From assembly GCF_014332515.1 (NCBI RefSeq), contig NZ_VFSD01000002.1, positions 1-64,000 on the forward strand: a DNA stretch of 64,000 nucleotides. Direction: 5' to 3'. Origin of the DNA: Pontibacter beigongshangensis (GTDB lineage Bacteria; Bacteroidota; Bacteroidia; Cytophagales; Hymenobacteraceae). Of the stretch, positions 36,869 to 44,791 are shown one piece after another (within the stretch, counting starts at the first letter, position 1; each line of letters begins with the position of its first letter). Under the pieces are notes generated by a model. That model was not told the DNA's origin. It saw only the letters and a list, made by a program, of their open reading frames with translations, and did no database searches. Made by a program: the position numbers and the translations under genes.

Positions 36869-37318
36869 CTATTTCAGCATACCCGGCAAACCAGTACTGT
36901 CTCCTTCACCATCTCTGATGGATTGATCTTTTACCATCGAATCCAGAGGAGTGCCGCTGGGCTTGTTCAGGTCGTTGTAAGGGCTTTGGCTGACCCTGGT
37001 TTTGTCTTGCCTGGCAGCGGTCCAGCTGTTGAGTTTGTCTTTGGTAGAGTTAAAGGAGCTGCTCATCTGCGATCCAAGCTTAGAGGCCGACTCAGCGACT
37101 TTCTTACGGGCGTCTTTTCCTTTTTCAGGTGCCAGGAGCATGCCGGCCAGCACGCCAACGCCCGCCCCGGCCAGCAGGCCAACTGCCAGTTTAGTGGTAC
37201 TGCTACTGTCTTGTGCCGTATGGCTTGAGGTTTCGCGCTGCTTCATCTGCCGTACCGACGAATTGGTGAAGTTCCCTTTAGACTCTCCTAGTGATCTGCT
37301 TTCCATATGTGTCTTCAT
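36869..37318 (-). CDS. YtxH domain protein 1
   Basis: 149 residues. A glycine-rich hydrophobic segment (LAVGLLAGAGVGVLAGMLLAP, about 43-63) followed by EKGKDARKKVAE is the YtxH signature: a membrane-associated helix with a charged coiled-coil-like tail. Extra N-terminal Ser/Thr-rich residues precede it. YtxH proteins are general-stress-linked in Bacillus; the molecular role is unknown. One of three YtxH genes in a minus-strand row. Confidence 0.8.
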   Translation of the reverse strand: MKTHMESRSLGESKGNFTNSSVRQMKQRETSSHTAQDSSSTTKLAVGLLAGAGVGVLAGMLLAPEKGKDARKKVAESASKLGSQMSSSFNSTKDKLNSWTAARQDKTRVSQSPYNDLNKPSGTPLDSMVKDQSIRDGEGDSTGLPGMLK

Positions 37319-37411
37319 TTTATTAGTTTTGGTTTACGTTTTGTCTGCTTTAACTCTTAATAAACGATATCCCAAAACTAAAGTTGAAGCAATTGCGATA
37401 GTCCTGTAAAC

Positions 37412-37445
37412 AAAAAGGTTCCTGCTCATAAACTGAGCAGGAACC
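37412..37445 (-). terminator. Terminator after ytxH-like gene 2
   Basis: Perfect 12-base stem GGTTCCTGCTCA / TGAGCAGGAACC with a 5-base loop, then five T's on the minus strand. Confidence 0.9.
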
Positions 37446-37545
37446 CTCTATAACAAGTTTTTTTCACAGCCTTAGCAGATCGCAGCGGTAACTGAGAAAC
37501 ACTGGCAGTAAATTATCTGCTTGTACTTACCACCAGGTACGGCTA

Positions 37546-37956
37546 TTAAATAGCGCCACCTGGTCTTGATCCGGCACCGCCCGTAGAACCCGTAGATCCT
37601 GTAGAAGAGCCAGTAGTTCCTGTGGAAGAACCTGTAGATCCTGTAGTCGACCCTGTAGAACCAGAGGCAGATCCGGTAGTAGATCCTGTTGAGGAGGCAC
37701 CGGTATCAGCCGATGAGCCGTTCATGGCAGAAGCTTTTTTATTAAGCGTATCCATAACCCCGCTGCTCATATTTTTGATTTCGTCCAGGCCTGTCTGCAG
37801 GTTTTTCTCAAGATCACTGCTCAGTTTGTTGGCCCACTTTTTCACGCTGGTCCTGGTGGCCTCTCCTGTATCAGGAGCCATCAGTAAGCCTGCCACAACA
37901 CCTGCGCTGGCGCCTGCCAACATAGCTAATATGATCTTTCCGCTATTGTCTTTCAT
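37546..37956 (-). CDS. YtxH domain protein 2 with Gly-Ser-Thr repeat tail
   Basis: 136 residues. YtxH segment at 9-28 (ILAMLAGASAGVVAGLLMAP) followed by DTGEATRTSVKKWANKL. The last about 50 residues are almost only Gly, Ser and Thr (GSTGSTTGSTGSSTGTTGSS), encoded by a 12-15-base imperfect tandem repeat, so its length may vary between strains. Own terminator downstream. Probable stress-induced membrane-associated protein. Confidence 0.8.
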   Translation of the reverse strand: MKDNSGKIILAMLAGASAGVVAGLLMAPDTGEATRTSVKKWANKLSSDLEKNLQTGLDEIKNMSSGVMDTLNKKASAMNGSSADTGASSTGSTTGSASGSTGSTTGSTGSSTGTTGSSTGSTGSTGGAGSRPGGAI

Positions 37957-38077
37957 AGTAATTAAAAATTAAAGTTGGTTATGAGTTTATTAAATCTTTA
38001 GGTCTCTGTTCCCTCTAACGATCAAATATAGTAATATGTTGTAGCTATATACAAAATATTAGACATATAATATATAC

Positions 38078-38123
38078 TACCGGAAAGTGTGATTTTCAGA
38101 ACGTTCAGACCTACTTTCCGGTA
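38078..38123 (-). terminator. Inverted repeat after ytxH-csbD gene
   Basis: Perfect 11-base arms TACCGGAAAGT / ACTTTCCGGTA with a 24-base loop, directly after the stop. No T run, so it could be an mRNA-stabilising hairpin rather than a terminator. Confidence 0.5.
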
Positions 38124-38124
38124 A

Positions 38125-38514
38125 TTACAAGTCAGAGATGAGCCTTACAATGTCATCTTTAGTCTTTCCGAGCTTGCGCTGAAGGCGTCCGAACAACTCG
38201 TCTTCCTTGCCCTCTATATACGTCAGGTCATCATCTGTCAGGTCGGCGTAATTCTGCTTCAACTGGCCCTTTACGTCGTCCCAGGAGCCGCGCATGGTCA
38301 GGCTGCTGCCCGCGCCCGTCACCTTATTTCTCTCCAGGCTGTCCATCCAGCGTTTCACAGTTCGCTCAATGTCATCACCTGCTTTTGTAAGCGTGCGTTT
38401 CAGGCTACCGCGTGTCGTCTGTCCATTATCCGGGGCCATCAGAATTCCGGTCACAATGCCAAGCCCTAAGCCAGCGGCAGTTGCCAGCAAGATTTTTCCT
38501 TTGTCGTCGTTCAT
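38125..38514 (-). CDS. YtxH-CsbD fusion protein
   Basis: 129 residues from ATG at 38514 (NDDKGKILLATAAG); an upstream extension to 38616 is rejected. N-terminal YtxH segment (ILLATAAGLGLGIVTGILMAP, split here by the glycine turn) is followed by a CsbD-like domain: GSWDDVKGQLKQNYADLTDD, then YIEGKEDELFGRLQRKLGKT. Both domains are general-stress proteins in other bacteria; joining them in one polypeptide links the membrane anchor to CsbD. Third of three YtxH genes in a row. Confidence 0.85.
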   Translation of the reverse strand: MNDDKGKILLATAAGLGLGIVTGILMAPDNGQTTRGSLKRTLTKAGDDIERTVKRWMDSLERNKVTGAGSSLTMRGSWDDVKGQLKQNYADLTDDDLTYIEGKEDELFGRLQRKLGKTKDDIVRLISDL

Positions 38515-38754
38515 ATTAATTAAATTTGAGTTAATGTTGCGTTTTGCGCCTAGAGCGCACACGGTGCAGTAAAGCCGAAAAAGCTGTTTATGGAAGAGCT
38601 TTGCCACTAATTGCACGTCTTTAAGTTTCCATACGGTGGCAGCACTAGTTGGTTAAATAATTACTGCTTATTAAAAGCTTTACTTTTAATGCTTTAGCAG
38701 CAAAAAGGCTGAGTATTAACCACTTTGTATATCAAAACCCAAATTTATAATCCT

Positions 38755-38979
38755 ATGAGAAAAATCTGTTTTGTTTTCTTTTTTGTACTTGGCGGCTCCA
38801 TGTTCTCTTGCAAAAGCGCCGAAGCCCCCTGCCTCGACCTCACCAAAGCCAACCCTGACCTGGCCTGCACCATGCAATACGATCCGGTGTGCGGCTGCGA
38901 CGGGAAAACTTATGGCAATGCCTGCGAAGCCGACAGGTCAGGTGTAACTTCTTATAAACCAGGAGAGTGCCCTGATTAA
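38755..38979 (+). CDS. Kazal-type protease inhibitor lipoprotein
   Basis: 74 residues from ATG at 38755. Signal with lipobox GGSMFSC; the mature part is one Kazal domain with the expected six cysteines (APC, LAC, VCGC, NAC, GEC) around [19 protein letters not shown]. Kazal domains block serine proteases by a reactive loop; bacterial examples are lipid-anchored envelope proteins. Target unknown; it could guard against host, predator or self proteases (inference). No protease gene is adjacent. Confidence 0.88.
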   Translation: MRKICFVFFFVLGGSMFSCKSAEAPCLDLTKANPDLACTMQYDPVCGCDGKTYGNACEADRSGVTSYKPGECPD

Positions 38980-38992
38980 TGTGTTGATTTTT

Positions 38993-39016
38993 TAATGTGC
39001 TGATGTGCTAATTATT
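38993..39016 (+). repeat. Short spacer repeat (GTGCTGATGTGC), copy 2
   Basis: 24 bases identical to 14626-14649, in the spacer after the Kazal gene. Confidence 0.7.
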
Positions 39017-39073
39017 GTTGAGTTGAATGGTTGATTTGGAGATGTGGTGATTTGGAAATGATTTACCTTCACA

Positions 39074-39250
39074 GGGCGTAGTTTCCGACTACGCCCTTTT
39101 GTCTCCGACTTCCATTGCTTCATAGAAACAATCTACACGCAGTGCTGAATCTCCAGGATTATTTCTGCTAATACAGCTTTTTCGCTGCTTCAGGCAGCGA
39201 GGTTAGTCACAGACTAACCTATATATAAAGGCGTAGTAGGAAACTACGCC
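39074..39250. repeat. REPIN-like inverted hairpin pair, copy 2
   Basis: Hairpin GGGCGTAGTTTCCGACTACG at 39074-39096 recurs inverted at 39230-39250 with one change. A second hairpin (GGTTAGTCACAGACTAACC, 39201-39219) lies 10 bases before the second arm. Same layout as 7365-7552 but with different sequence. Confidence 0.7.
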
Positions 39251-39256
39251 TAGTGA

Positions 39257-39310
39257 AGCAGCACCAGGAGCAGCAAAAGCCTCCTGAGGGGCATTTTCAT
39301 TCAAATAATT
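39257..39310 (+). repeat. CTCCGGAG intergenic repeat, copy 12
   Basis: Leader AGCAGCACCAGGAGCAGC, CCTCCTGAGGGGC, then TTTTCATTCAAATAATT. It abuts the REPIN-like pair. Confidence 0.9.
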
Positions 39311-39345
39311 AGCCATGGCATTGGCCGGTGGCAAGGCCCTGACAT

Positions 39346-39393
39346 AAAAAAGGGAAGAGCTTCTGATCTGCACCAGAAGCTCTTCCCTTTTTT
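39346..39393. terminator. Bidirectional terminator after fabI
   Basis: Perfect 20-base arms (A6, GGGAAGAGCTTCTG and its inverse ending T6) around an 8-base loop, 69 bases past the fabI stop on the minus strand. Confidence 0.9.
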
Positions 39394-39461
39394 ATTCCTA
39401 GTACCTGTTTTAATTCATGAACGAATTAATTAAAACATCAGCACATTAAACAATCAGCACA

Positions 39462-40274
39462 TTACTTACTGATCATATCCACGATATCCTCCGAGATCCC
39501 CATGCTGGAGAAGCCGCCATCGTGCATCAGGTTTTGCATCGTTACCATTCTGGTAAGATCAGAGAAAAGCGTGATGCAGTAGTCGGCACAGGTTTCTGCT
39601 GATGCATTGCCCAGTGGCGACATCTTATCAGAGTATTCGTAGAACGCGTCGAAACCGCCCACCCCTGTACCTGCCGTTGTTTTGGTAGGAGACTGAGAGA
39701 CGGTGTTTACACGCACTTTCTTCTGCCTGCCCAGGCGGTAGCCATAGTTACGCGCTATCGACTCCAGCACCGCCTTCGCCTGCGACATATCGGTATAATC
39801 CGGGAACACGCGTTGTGCCGCTATGTACGAAAGCGCTACAATAGAGCCCCATTCATTCATGGCATCCTGCTTCTCAGCCACATGCATCACCTTATGGAAA
39901 GAAAGCGCCGAAATATCCAGCGTCTTCAGGAACCACTCGTAGTTCAGGTCGCCGTAGTCTTTTCCCTTCCGGATGTTGGGGCTCATGCCAATGGAGTGCA
40001 GCACAAAGTCAATTTTGCCGCCCAGGATCTCCTGCGCTTTGGTAAACAGGTTTTCCAGATCTTCCACAGAGGTGGCGTCAGCCGGAATAATTTCTGCGTT
40101 ACACTCTTCCGCCAGCCTCTTAATCTCACCCATACGCATGGCAAGTGGGGCATTTGAGAGCACAAACTCAGCACCTTCTTCCTTCGCCCGCTTCGCTACT
40201 TTCCAGGCGATAGACTTTTCGTCTAATGCGCCAAAAATGATTCCTTTTTTCCCTTTGAGTATATTATAGGACAT
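39462..40274 (-). CDS. fabI: Enoyl-ACP reductase
   Basis: Last step of each fatty-acid elongation round, reducing enoyl-ACP with NAD(P)H. 270 residues. NAD-binding start KGIIFGALDEKSIAW (10-24); LHSIGMSP; catalytic Tyr150 or Tyr160 and Lys167 with the FabI spacing (Y160 x6 K167 in YTDMSQAK). The substitution pattern does not tell about triclosan sensitivity. 81 bases downstream of recN on the same strand. Confidence 0.95.
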   Translation of the reverse strand: MSYNILKGKKGIIFGALDEKSIAWKVAKRAKEEGAEFVLSNAPLAMRMGEIKRLAEECNAEIIPADATSVEDLENLFTKAQEILGGKIDFVLHSIGMSPNIRKGKDYGDLNYEWFLKTLDISALSFHKVMHVAEKQDAMNEWGSIVALSYIAAQRVFPDYTDMSQAKAVLESIARNYGYRLGRQKKVRVNTVSQSPTKTTAGTGVGGFDAFYEYSDKMSPLGNASAETCADYCITLFSDLTRMVTMQNLMHDGGFSSMGISEDIVDMISK

Positions 40275-40355
40275 ATCTGATAGTATATTTTTTTAGTTGC
40301 TGTTGTGAAAAAACCGGGTGCGTCGGAAACCGGGAGGCAATTTAGCAATAACTCT

Positions 40356-42035
40356 TCAGAGTGAAAGCAATTCCTTGGCACTTTGGTAGGCATTTGTACT
40401 CGGGTTGGCTCCCGCAATCATGTGTGCAATCTCGTTTACCCGCTCCTCATCGCTCAGCTTCTTAATACGGCTTACGGTGCGGTCTTCGCGGTCGTGCTTG
40501 TATACAAAGTAATGATAATCGCCTTGCGCCGCAATTTGAGGTAAGTGTGAAATGGCTATGATCTGGTGCTTCTGCGCCATCTGCTGCATCATCCTGCCCA
40601 CTTTCACGGCCACTTCTCCGGATATCCCGGTGTCTATCTCATCAAAAACGATGGTTGGCAGAGCGGTTTTATCGGCCAGCATGTATTTAATGCTCAGCAT
40701 GAGGCGCGAGAACTCACCACCAGAGGCTGCCTTCACCAGGCTTTGCGGGGCCGCTCCCTTGTTGGCGCTGAACAGAATACTGATTTCGTCGGTGCCGGTA
40801 GCAGAAGGAGCCGTTACCTTGTGCTGAATTACGATGCGCGCATTGGGCATGCCCAGCTCTGCCAGTAAGGTGTACAACTCGCCCTCAAACTTACCGAACA
40901 CCGACTTACGTCGCTCTGAAAGAATTTCCGCTTTTTGCATGAGTTCTTTCTCGGCCGCTGCCATTGCCTTTTTGGTTTCCAGTATCACGGCGTCCAGGTT
41001 CAGCACGCTTTTTACTTTCTGCTGCAGCTCTTCCTGTATGGCCAGCAGGTCGGCTATGGTTTTGGCCTGGTGCTTGCGCTGCAGGGTGTAGATCAGGTTC
41101 AGGCGCTCCTGCACTTCTGTGGCTCGCTCAGGGTCTGCTTCTGTCTTGCGCTCGGCATCTTCCAGCTCGCCGGCTATGTCCTGCAGCTCTATCATGCAGC
41201 TCTCGGTGCGGCTGCGCAACTCCTCGTAACTGGCCGAGAACTGCGCCAGTTGCCCAAGCAGGTAAGCAGTGTCTTTCAGGGCAGAGGTAATGTTAAACTC
41301 CGACTCAGACAGGTACTGCACCGCCTGCGACAGCTTCAGCTTTATATCTTCGGCATTCTCCAATTGCTTCAGCTCCGCCTCCAGGCTTTCCTGCTCTGCT
41401 GCCTCCAGCCGCGCCTCGTCCAGCTCGTTGAGCAGGAAGGTGTGGTAATCGAGCTCCTTCTGCGACTGCGCCAGCTGGCTTTCCAGCCTGTTGTGGTCCG
41501 ACTCCAGCTTTTTGAAGTGGCGGTAGGCGGTGTGGTAATCTTTGAGGTAAGAAGAGTTTCCGGCGTAGATGTCGAGGGAGGTGTTGCCAGCGTACACGTC
41601 CAGGATGTCGAGCTGGTAGCTAGTGTCGCCGAGCTGCAGCGTGTCGTGCTGCGAATGGATATCCATCAGGTTGTCACCGATGGTCCGGATCACATCCAGC
41701 GTTACAGGCGTGTCGTTTACGAAAGCACGGGATTTGCCGCTGGGGCTGATCTCGCGCCGCAAAATGCACTGATTGTCGAAGTCGAGATCTTCGGCGACAA
41801 AAATTTCCTGCAGGTTATAAGACGAAATATCGAACACGCCTTCTATTACGCACTTCTCGCCCTGGTTAAAGAGCAGTTTGCTGTCGGCGCGGTTGCCCAT
41901 CAGCAGGCCAATGGCACCCAGCATAATAGATTTACCGGCCCCAGTCTCACCTGTAATAATATTCAGCACCGGCGATGGCGACATCTCCAGCTGCTCTATC
42001 AGGGCGTAATTCTTTATTTTAAGATCTATCAGCAT
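40356..42035 (-). CDS. recN: DNA repair protein RecN
   Basis: SMC-like ATPase involved in double-strand break repair. 559 residues. Walker A GETGAGKS at 29-36; two long coiled-coil stretches (about 160-220 and 285-360); then the ABC signature KAASGGEFSRLMLSIK and Walker B LPTIVFDEIDTGISGEVA. The end of the conserved minus-strand row bamD-rpoZ-coaBC-porD-recN. Only 3 bases separate it from the 76-aa gene before it. Confidence 0.96.
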   Translation of the reverse strand: MLIDLKIKNYALIEQLEMSPSPVLNIITGETGAGKSIMLGAIGLLMGNRADSKLLFNQGEKCVIEGVFDISSYNLQEIFVAEDLDFDNQCILRREISPSGKSRAFVNDTPVTLDVIRTIGDNLMDIHSQHDTLQLGDTSYQLDILDVYAGNTSLDIYAGNSSYLKDYHTAYRHFKKLESDHNRLESQLAQSQKELDYHTFLLNELDEARLEAAEQESLEAELKQLENAEDIKLKLSQAVQYLSESEFNITSALKDTAYLLGQLAQFSASYEELRSRTESCMIELQDIAGELEDAERKTEADPERATEVQERLNLIYTLQRKHQAKTIADLLAIQEELQQKVKSVLNLDAVILETKKAMAAAEKELMQKAEILSERRKSVFGKFEGELYTLLAELGMPNARIVIQHKVTAPSATGTDEISILFSANKGAAPQSLVKAASGGEFSRLMLSIKYMLADKTALPTIVFDEIDTGISGEVAVKVGRMMQQMAQKHQIIAISHLPQIAAQGDYHYFVYKHDREDRTVSRIKKLSDEERVNEIAHMIAGANPSTNAYQSAKELLSL

Positions 42036-42038
42036 AAG

Positions 42039-42269
42039 CTAAAAAGCCGCTTCTTTATCGTAGATGATTTCTTTAATCTGCTGTAGGGGCAGCACGCGCC
42101 GCTCGAAGGTCCTGTCCCACAGCTCCGCATTTATCGGATCTATAGTGCGCAGCCTGCCTTGTATCACCACATTGGTATGCAGCACCACCTGTACCACAGG
42201 CTGCAGCAGCAGTTCCGGCACCTGCGCGAGAATGTCTTTGTTATAAACCCGGATTTGTCTTTTCCCCAT
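42039..42269 (-). CDS. Small conserved-looking protein (76 aa)
   Basis: Not recognised. 76 residues, soluble, hydrophobic beta strands alternating with basic residues (RQIRVYNKDILAQ; VVQVVLHTNVVIQGRLRT), which suits a small beta-barrel such as an SH3- or Sm-like fold. It lies between porD (72 bases) and recN (3 bases) on the same strand, so it is almost certainly expressed with recN. Function unknown. Confidence 0.65.
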   Translation of the reverse strand: MGKRQIRVYNKDILAQVPELLLQPVVQVVLHTNVVIQGRLRTIDPINAELWDRTFERRVLPLQQIKEIIYDKEAAF

Positions 42270-42341
42270 AAAAGATGCTTCTGCTCAGCCACATGGCCTG
42301 GCTTGCGTGAAGATACGCGCTTTATGGGAAATTAGGAAGGG

Positions 42342-43247
42342 TCAGCGCTGCAGCAGCACCTGGTATTTGTTGCTGTTGGGCGCATCGACCTGGTTCAGGA
42401 TGGCAAAGGCAGCCTGTTTATCAGCAGGAGGAGCCGACTTGAAAATATTGGCCAGCTCATCGGCCTTAGCATCAAAGAAAGACCGGATAATGGCTGCTCC
42501 CGGCTTCAGCTTGGAAAGGGCCTGAATATCCTGCAGCACGACCAGCACCGATTTACGTGCTTTTTCGGGGTTTTCGGCCATCAGGTCGAGGCCCTGGCGG
42601 TGCATGGTGTAGAGCCCCTCACGGAAAGACACGAACTGCGGGTCCTGGAGGTTGTCGAGAATCCAGTAGCGGTTCCGATTTCCTTCAAAAGGTTTCCAGC
42701 CTGGGTAAGAACCACCCTGAGAGGTAGCCATATTTAAAATGTTACGGGCTTTGTCGTAAGCACCGGAGCCACCCATTTTGCTGAAGCTGTCGCCATCTAC
42801 CCCGATGATCATGTAGGCGTAAAAAGCCAGCATCGAAGACAAGTTGGAGGTATAGCTGTTCTCGGCATAGTCGAGCGGTTGGGCAGCAGTGAACTGAAAA
42901 GTCCAATCTTTGTCGATCACCGAAAGAAGAATGCTTTCGTAGCCGGTGCCGTATGCCGGCCTTACTGACACTACCTGCACGTTGGCCTTAAACACGCCGA
43001 TTTCCGGCATCTCGACCAGGTTTATCAGCATCCGACATTTTATGCGTTCTTCGGCCCGGTAGGGCTGGTCGGTCCAGCGGCGGTTGTTCATGAACTCGAA
43101 AATGCGGGTCTGCATTTCTGTGAACAGCTGCCGGTCGGTGTACTGCACCTGCTCGCTGTTCACCACCACATCGCACTGCAGCTCCTGCGCCTCAGCGCGC
43201 AATGCCACCACCCATACACACAGCAAAACAAGTATTTTCTTAAGCAT
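42342..43247 (-). CDS. porD: Type IX secretion protein PorD-like (DUF4835)
   Basis: 301 residues with a signal peptide (about 1-20, ending RAEAQ). DUF4835 marks include LQCDVVVNSEQVQYTDRQLF near the start, FEFMNNRRWTD, and a C-terminal LVVLQDIQALSKLKPGAAII. PorD is listed among T9SS-associated proteins in Bacteroidetes, probably periplasmic. Its start overlaps the coaB end by 8 bases, so the genes are coupled. It serves T9SS cargo such as the protein at 22661-23737. Confidence 0.88.
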   Translation of the reverse strand: MLKKILVLLCVWVVALRAEAQELQCDVVVNSEQVQYTDRQLFTEMQTRIFEFMNNRRWTDQPYRAEERIKCRMLINLVEMPEIGVFKANVQVVSVRPAYGTGYESILLSVIDKDWTFQFTAAQPLDYAENSYTSNLSSMLAFYAYMIIGVDGDSFSKMGGSGAYDKARNILNMATSQGGSYPGWKPFEGNRNRYWILDNLQDPQFVSFREGLYTMHRQGLDLMAENPEKARKSVLVVLQDIQALSKLKPGAAIIRSFFDAKADELANIFKSAPPADKQAAFAILNQVDAPNSNKYQVLLQR

Positions 43248-43932
43248 GTAACCGCTCCCAAATTAAGTTTACAATATCCTGTGCCACCTCCTGCTTTGGC
43301 TTCAGTTCGAAGGCAGTGGTCGTGTCACGTTCAATAATCGTGATTTTATTTGTATCGTGCCGGAATCCTGCTCCCGGATCGTTGAGTGAGTTCAGCACGA
43401 TCATGTCGAGATTCTTCTTTTCGAGCTTATTCCGGGCGTTCAGGTCTTCGTCGTTTGTTTCGAGGGCAAAGCCCACCGCATACTGGCCTTCACGCTTCTG
43501 TTTCCCGAAAGCCGCTGCTATATCAACGTTCTTAACAAGTTCTATTGTTAATTCGCTCCCGTCTTTCTTTATTTTTTTGTCGGACACCACTTTAGGCTTA
43601 TAATCGGCCACGGCAGCAGCAAACACTACAATATCGGCAGCAGGAGCAAACTGCTGCACCGCCTGGTGCATTTCGTCGGCTGTGGTTACGGGGGTAATCT
43701 GAATGGCGGTGTGTACAGGCTTTAACGCGGTAGGTCCTGCCACCAGGCGCACCTTTGCCCCGTGCTGTGCAAAACATTCGGCCAGGGCATAGCCCATTTT
43801 GCCGGTAGAGTGGTTGCCGATAAAGCGCACCGGGTCTATAGGCTCGTAGGTTGGTCCTGCTGTGAGCAGCACCTGTTTTCCGTCAAACGATTTTTCCACT
43901 TCCTGAAAAGTATTGCTGAAGTACCTGCACAA
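43240..43932 (-). CDS. coaB: Phosphopantothenate-cysteine ligase part of CoaBC (split)
   Basis: Second half of coenzyme A biosynthesis enzyme CoaBC: joins 4'-phosphopantothenate and cysteine. 230 codons from TTG at 43932 (a GTG at 43899 also fits). Core starts with GKQVLLTAGPTYEPIDPVRF and HSTGKMGYALA; later AVADYKPK and KIKKDGSEL supply CTP and substrate residues. In most bacteria it is the C-terminal half of one protein. Here it lies in the +1 frame relative to coaC, the two overlapping by 50 bases. See the finding on coaBC. Confidence 0.9.
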   Translation of the reverse strand: MCRYFSNTFQEVEKSFDGKQVLLTAGPTYEPIDPVRFIGNHSTGKMGYALAECFAQHGAKVRLVAGPTALKPVHTAIQITPVTTADEMHQAVQQFAPAADIVVFAAAVADYKPKVVSDKKIKKDGSELTIELVKNVDIAAAFGKQKREGQYAVGFALETNDEDLNARNKLEKKNLDMIVLNSLNDPGAGFRHDTNKITIIERDTTTAFELKPKQEVAQDIVNLIWERLHA

Positions 43933-44443
43933 TTTCCTCGGGCTCCGCCATGCGTCCCTGCCCTACGAGGCCGCTTGCCAGCTCGCCAATACCAGCCTCA
44001 ATCAGGTGGTTTCCGTAGGCCTGCAGCTTCCGGAAATTATCCTGCACCGCGGGGTGCTGGTACATGTCCAGGTCCATGGCAGGCGCCACAAATACGGGGC
44101 AGCGCGCCGACAGATACACGGCACTGAGCAGATTATCGCATAAGCCGTTGGCAAACCTGGCCACCGTGTTGGCACTGGCCGGAGCCACTACCAGGGCATC
44201 GGCCCAAAGGCCTAGCTCCACGTGGTTGTTCCACATGCCTTGCCTGCCCTGCACAAACTCGGTGAGTACCGGCCGCTTAGAGAGCGTGGCCAGGGTGAGG
44301 GGGGTAATAAAAGCAGAAGCAGAAGTAGTCAGGATTACCTGCACTTCTGCTTCTGCTTTTACCAGTAAGCGAACCAGTATGGCCGCTTTGTAAGCTGCTA
44401 TACTGCCGCAAACGCCCAGTATAATTTTCTTATTCCGGAGCAT
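43883..44443 (-). CDS. coaC: Phosphopantothenoylcysteine decarboxylase part of CoaBC (split)
   Basis: N-terminal half of CoaBC: FMN-dependent decarboxylation of phosphopantothenoylcysteine. 186 residues. Flavoprotein motifs: KIILGVCGSIAAYKA, the active-site His in WNNHVELGLWAD, VAPASANTVARFANG, and the substrate clamp APAMDLDMYQHP. The domain ends with EEIVQVLQQYFSGSGK and then runs into a stop. Nine bases downstream of rpoZ. The whole coaC-coaB span 43240-44443 is 1204 bases, one more than a multiple of three. Confidence 0.92.
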   Translation of the reverse strand: MLRNKKIILGVCGSIAAYKAAILVRLLVKAEAEVQVILTTSASAFITPLTLATLSKRPVLTEFVQGRQGMWNNHVELGLWADALVVAPASANTVARFANGLCDNLLSAVYLSARCPVFVAPAMDLDMYQHPAVQDNFRKLQAYGNHLIEAGIGELASGLVGQGRMAEPEEIVQVLQQYFSGSGKIV

Positions 44444-44452
44444 CCGGTTTTA

Positions 44453-44779
44453 TTAGAAAGATGTCTGCTCTGTTTCGTCGTCAGGCGTGCGCACGTACAC
44501 TTTACCTTCCAGAAACTCTTCTACAGCCAGGTTGGTAGGTTTAGGCAAACGCTCGTAATACTTCGAAATCTCAATCTGCTCCCTGTTTTCGAACACCTCT
44601 TCGAGGTTATCTACTGTAGTGGCAAACTCAGCAAGTTTCGAGTTCAATTCTTCTTTCAGCTTTACAGAGATCTGGTTGGCTCTTTTAGAGATAACCGACA
44701 CTGATTTGTAAACATTGCCTGTTTGCTTTGCAAAGTCGGCCATGTTTCTGGTAACGATAGATGCTGGTACTATTGCCAT
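44453..44779 (-). CDS. rpoZ: RNA polymerase omega subunit family protein
   Basis: 108 residues, matching the Bacteroidetes omega-like family: VTRNMADFAKQTGNVYKSVS, ISKRANQISVKLKEELNSKL, and a charged C-terminal tail. Omega helps assemble RNA polymerase around beta'. 12 bases behind bamD and 9 bases before coaC, in the conserved order. Confidence 0.9.
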   Translation of the reverse strand: MAIVPASIVTRNMADFAKQTGNVYKSVSVISKRANQISVKLKEELNSKLAEFATTVDNLEEVFENREQIEISKYYERLPKPTNLAVEEFLEGKVYVRTPDDETEQTSF

Positions 44780-44791
44780 ATATATAATGTG

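Noticed and set aside
37560-37700. Tandem 12-15-base repeats that look like a small array
   Set aside because: They are in frame and encode the Gly-Ser-Thr tail of YtxH protein 2; no CRISPR-type spacers.
40935-42086. A 383-codon frame antisense to recN
   Set aside because: Leu/Gln/Val-rich shadow; recN is certain on the other strand.
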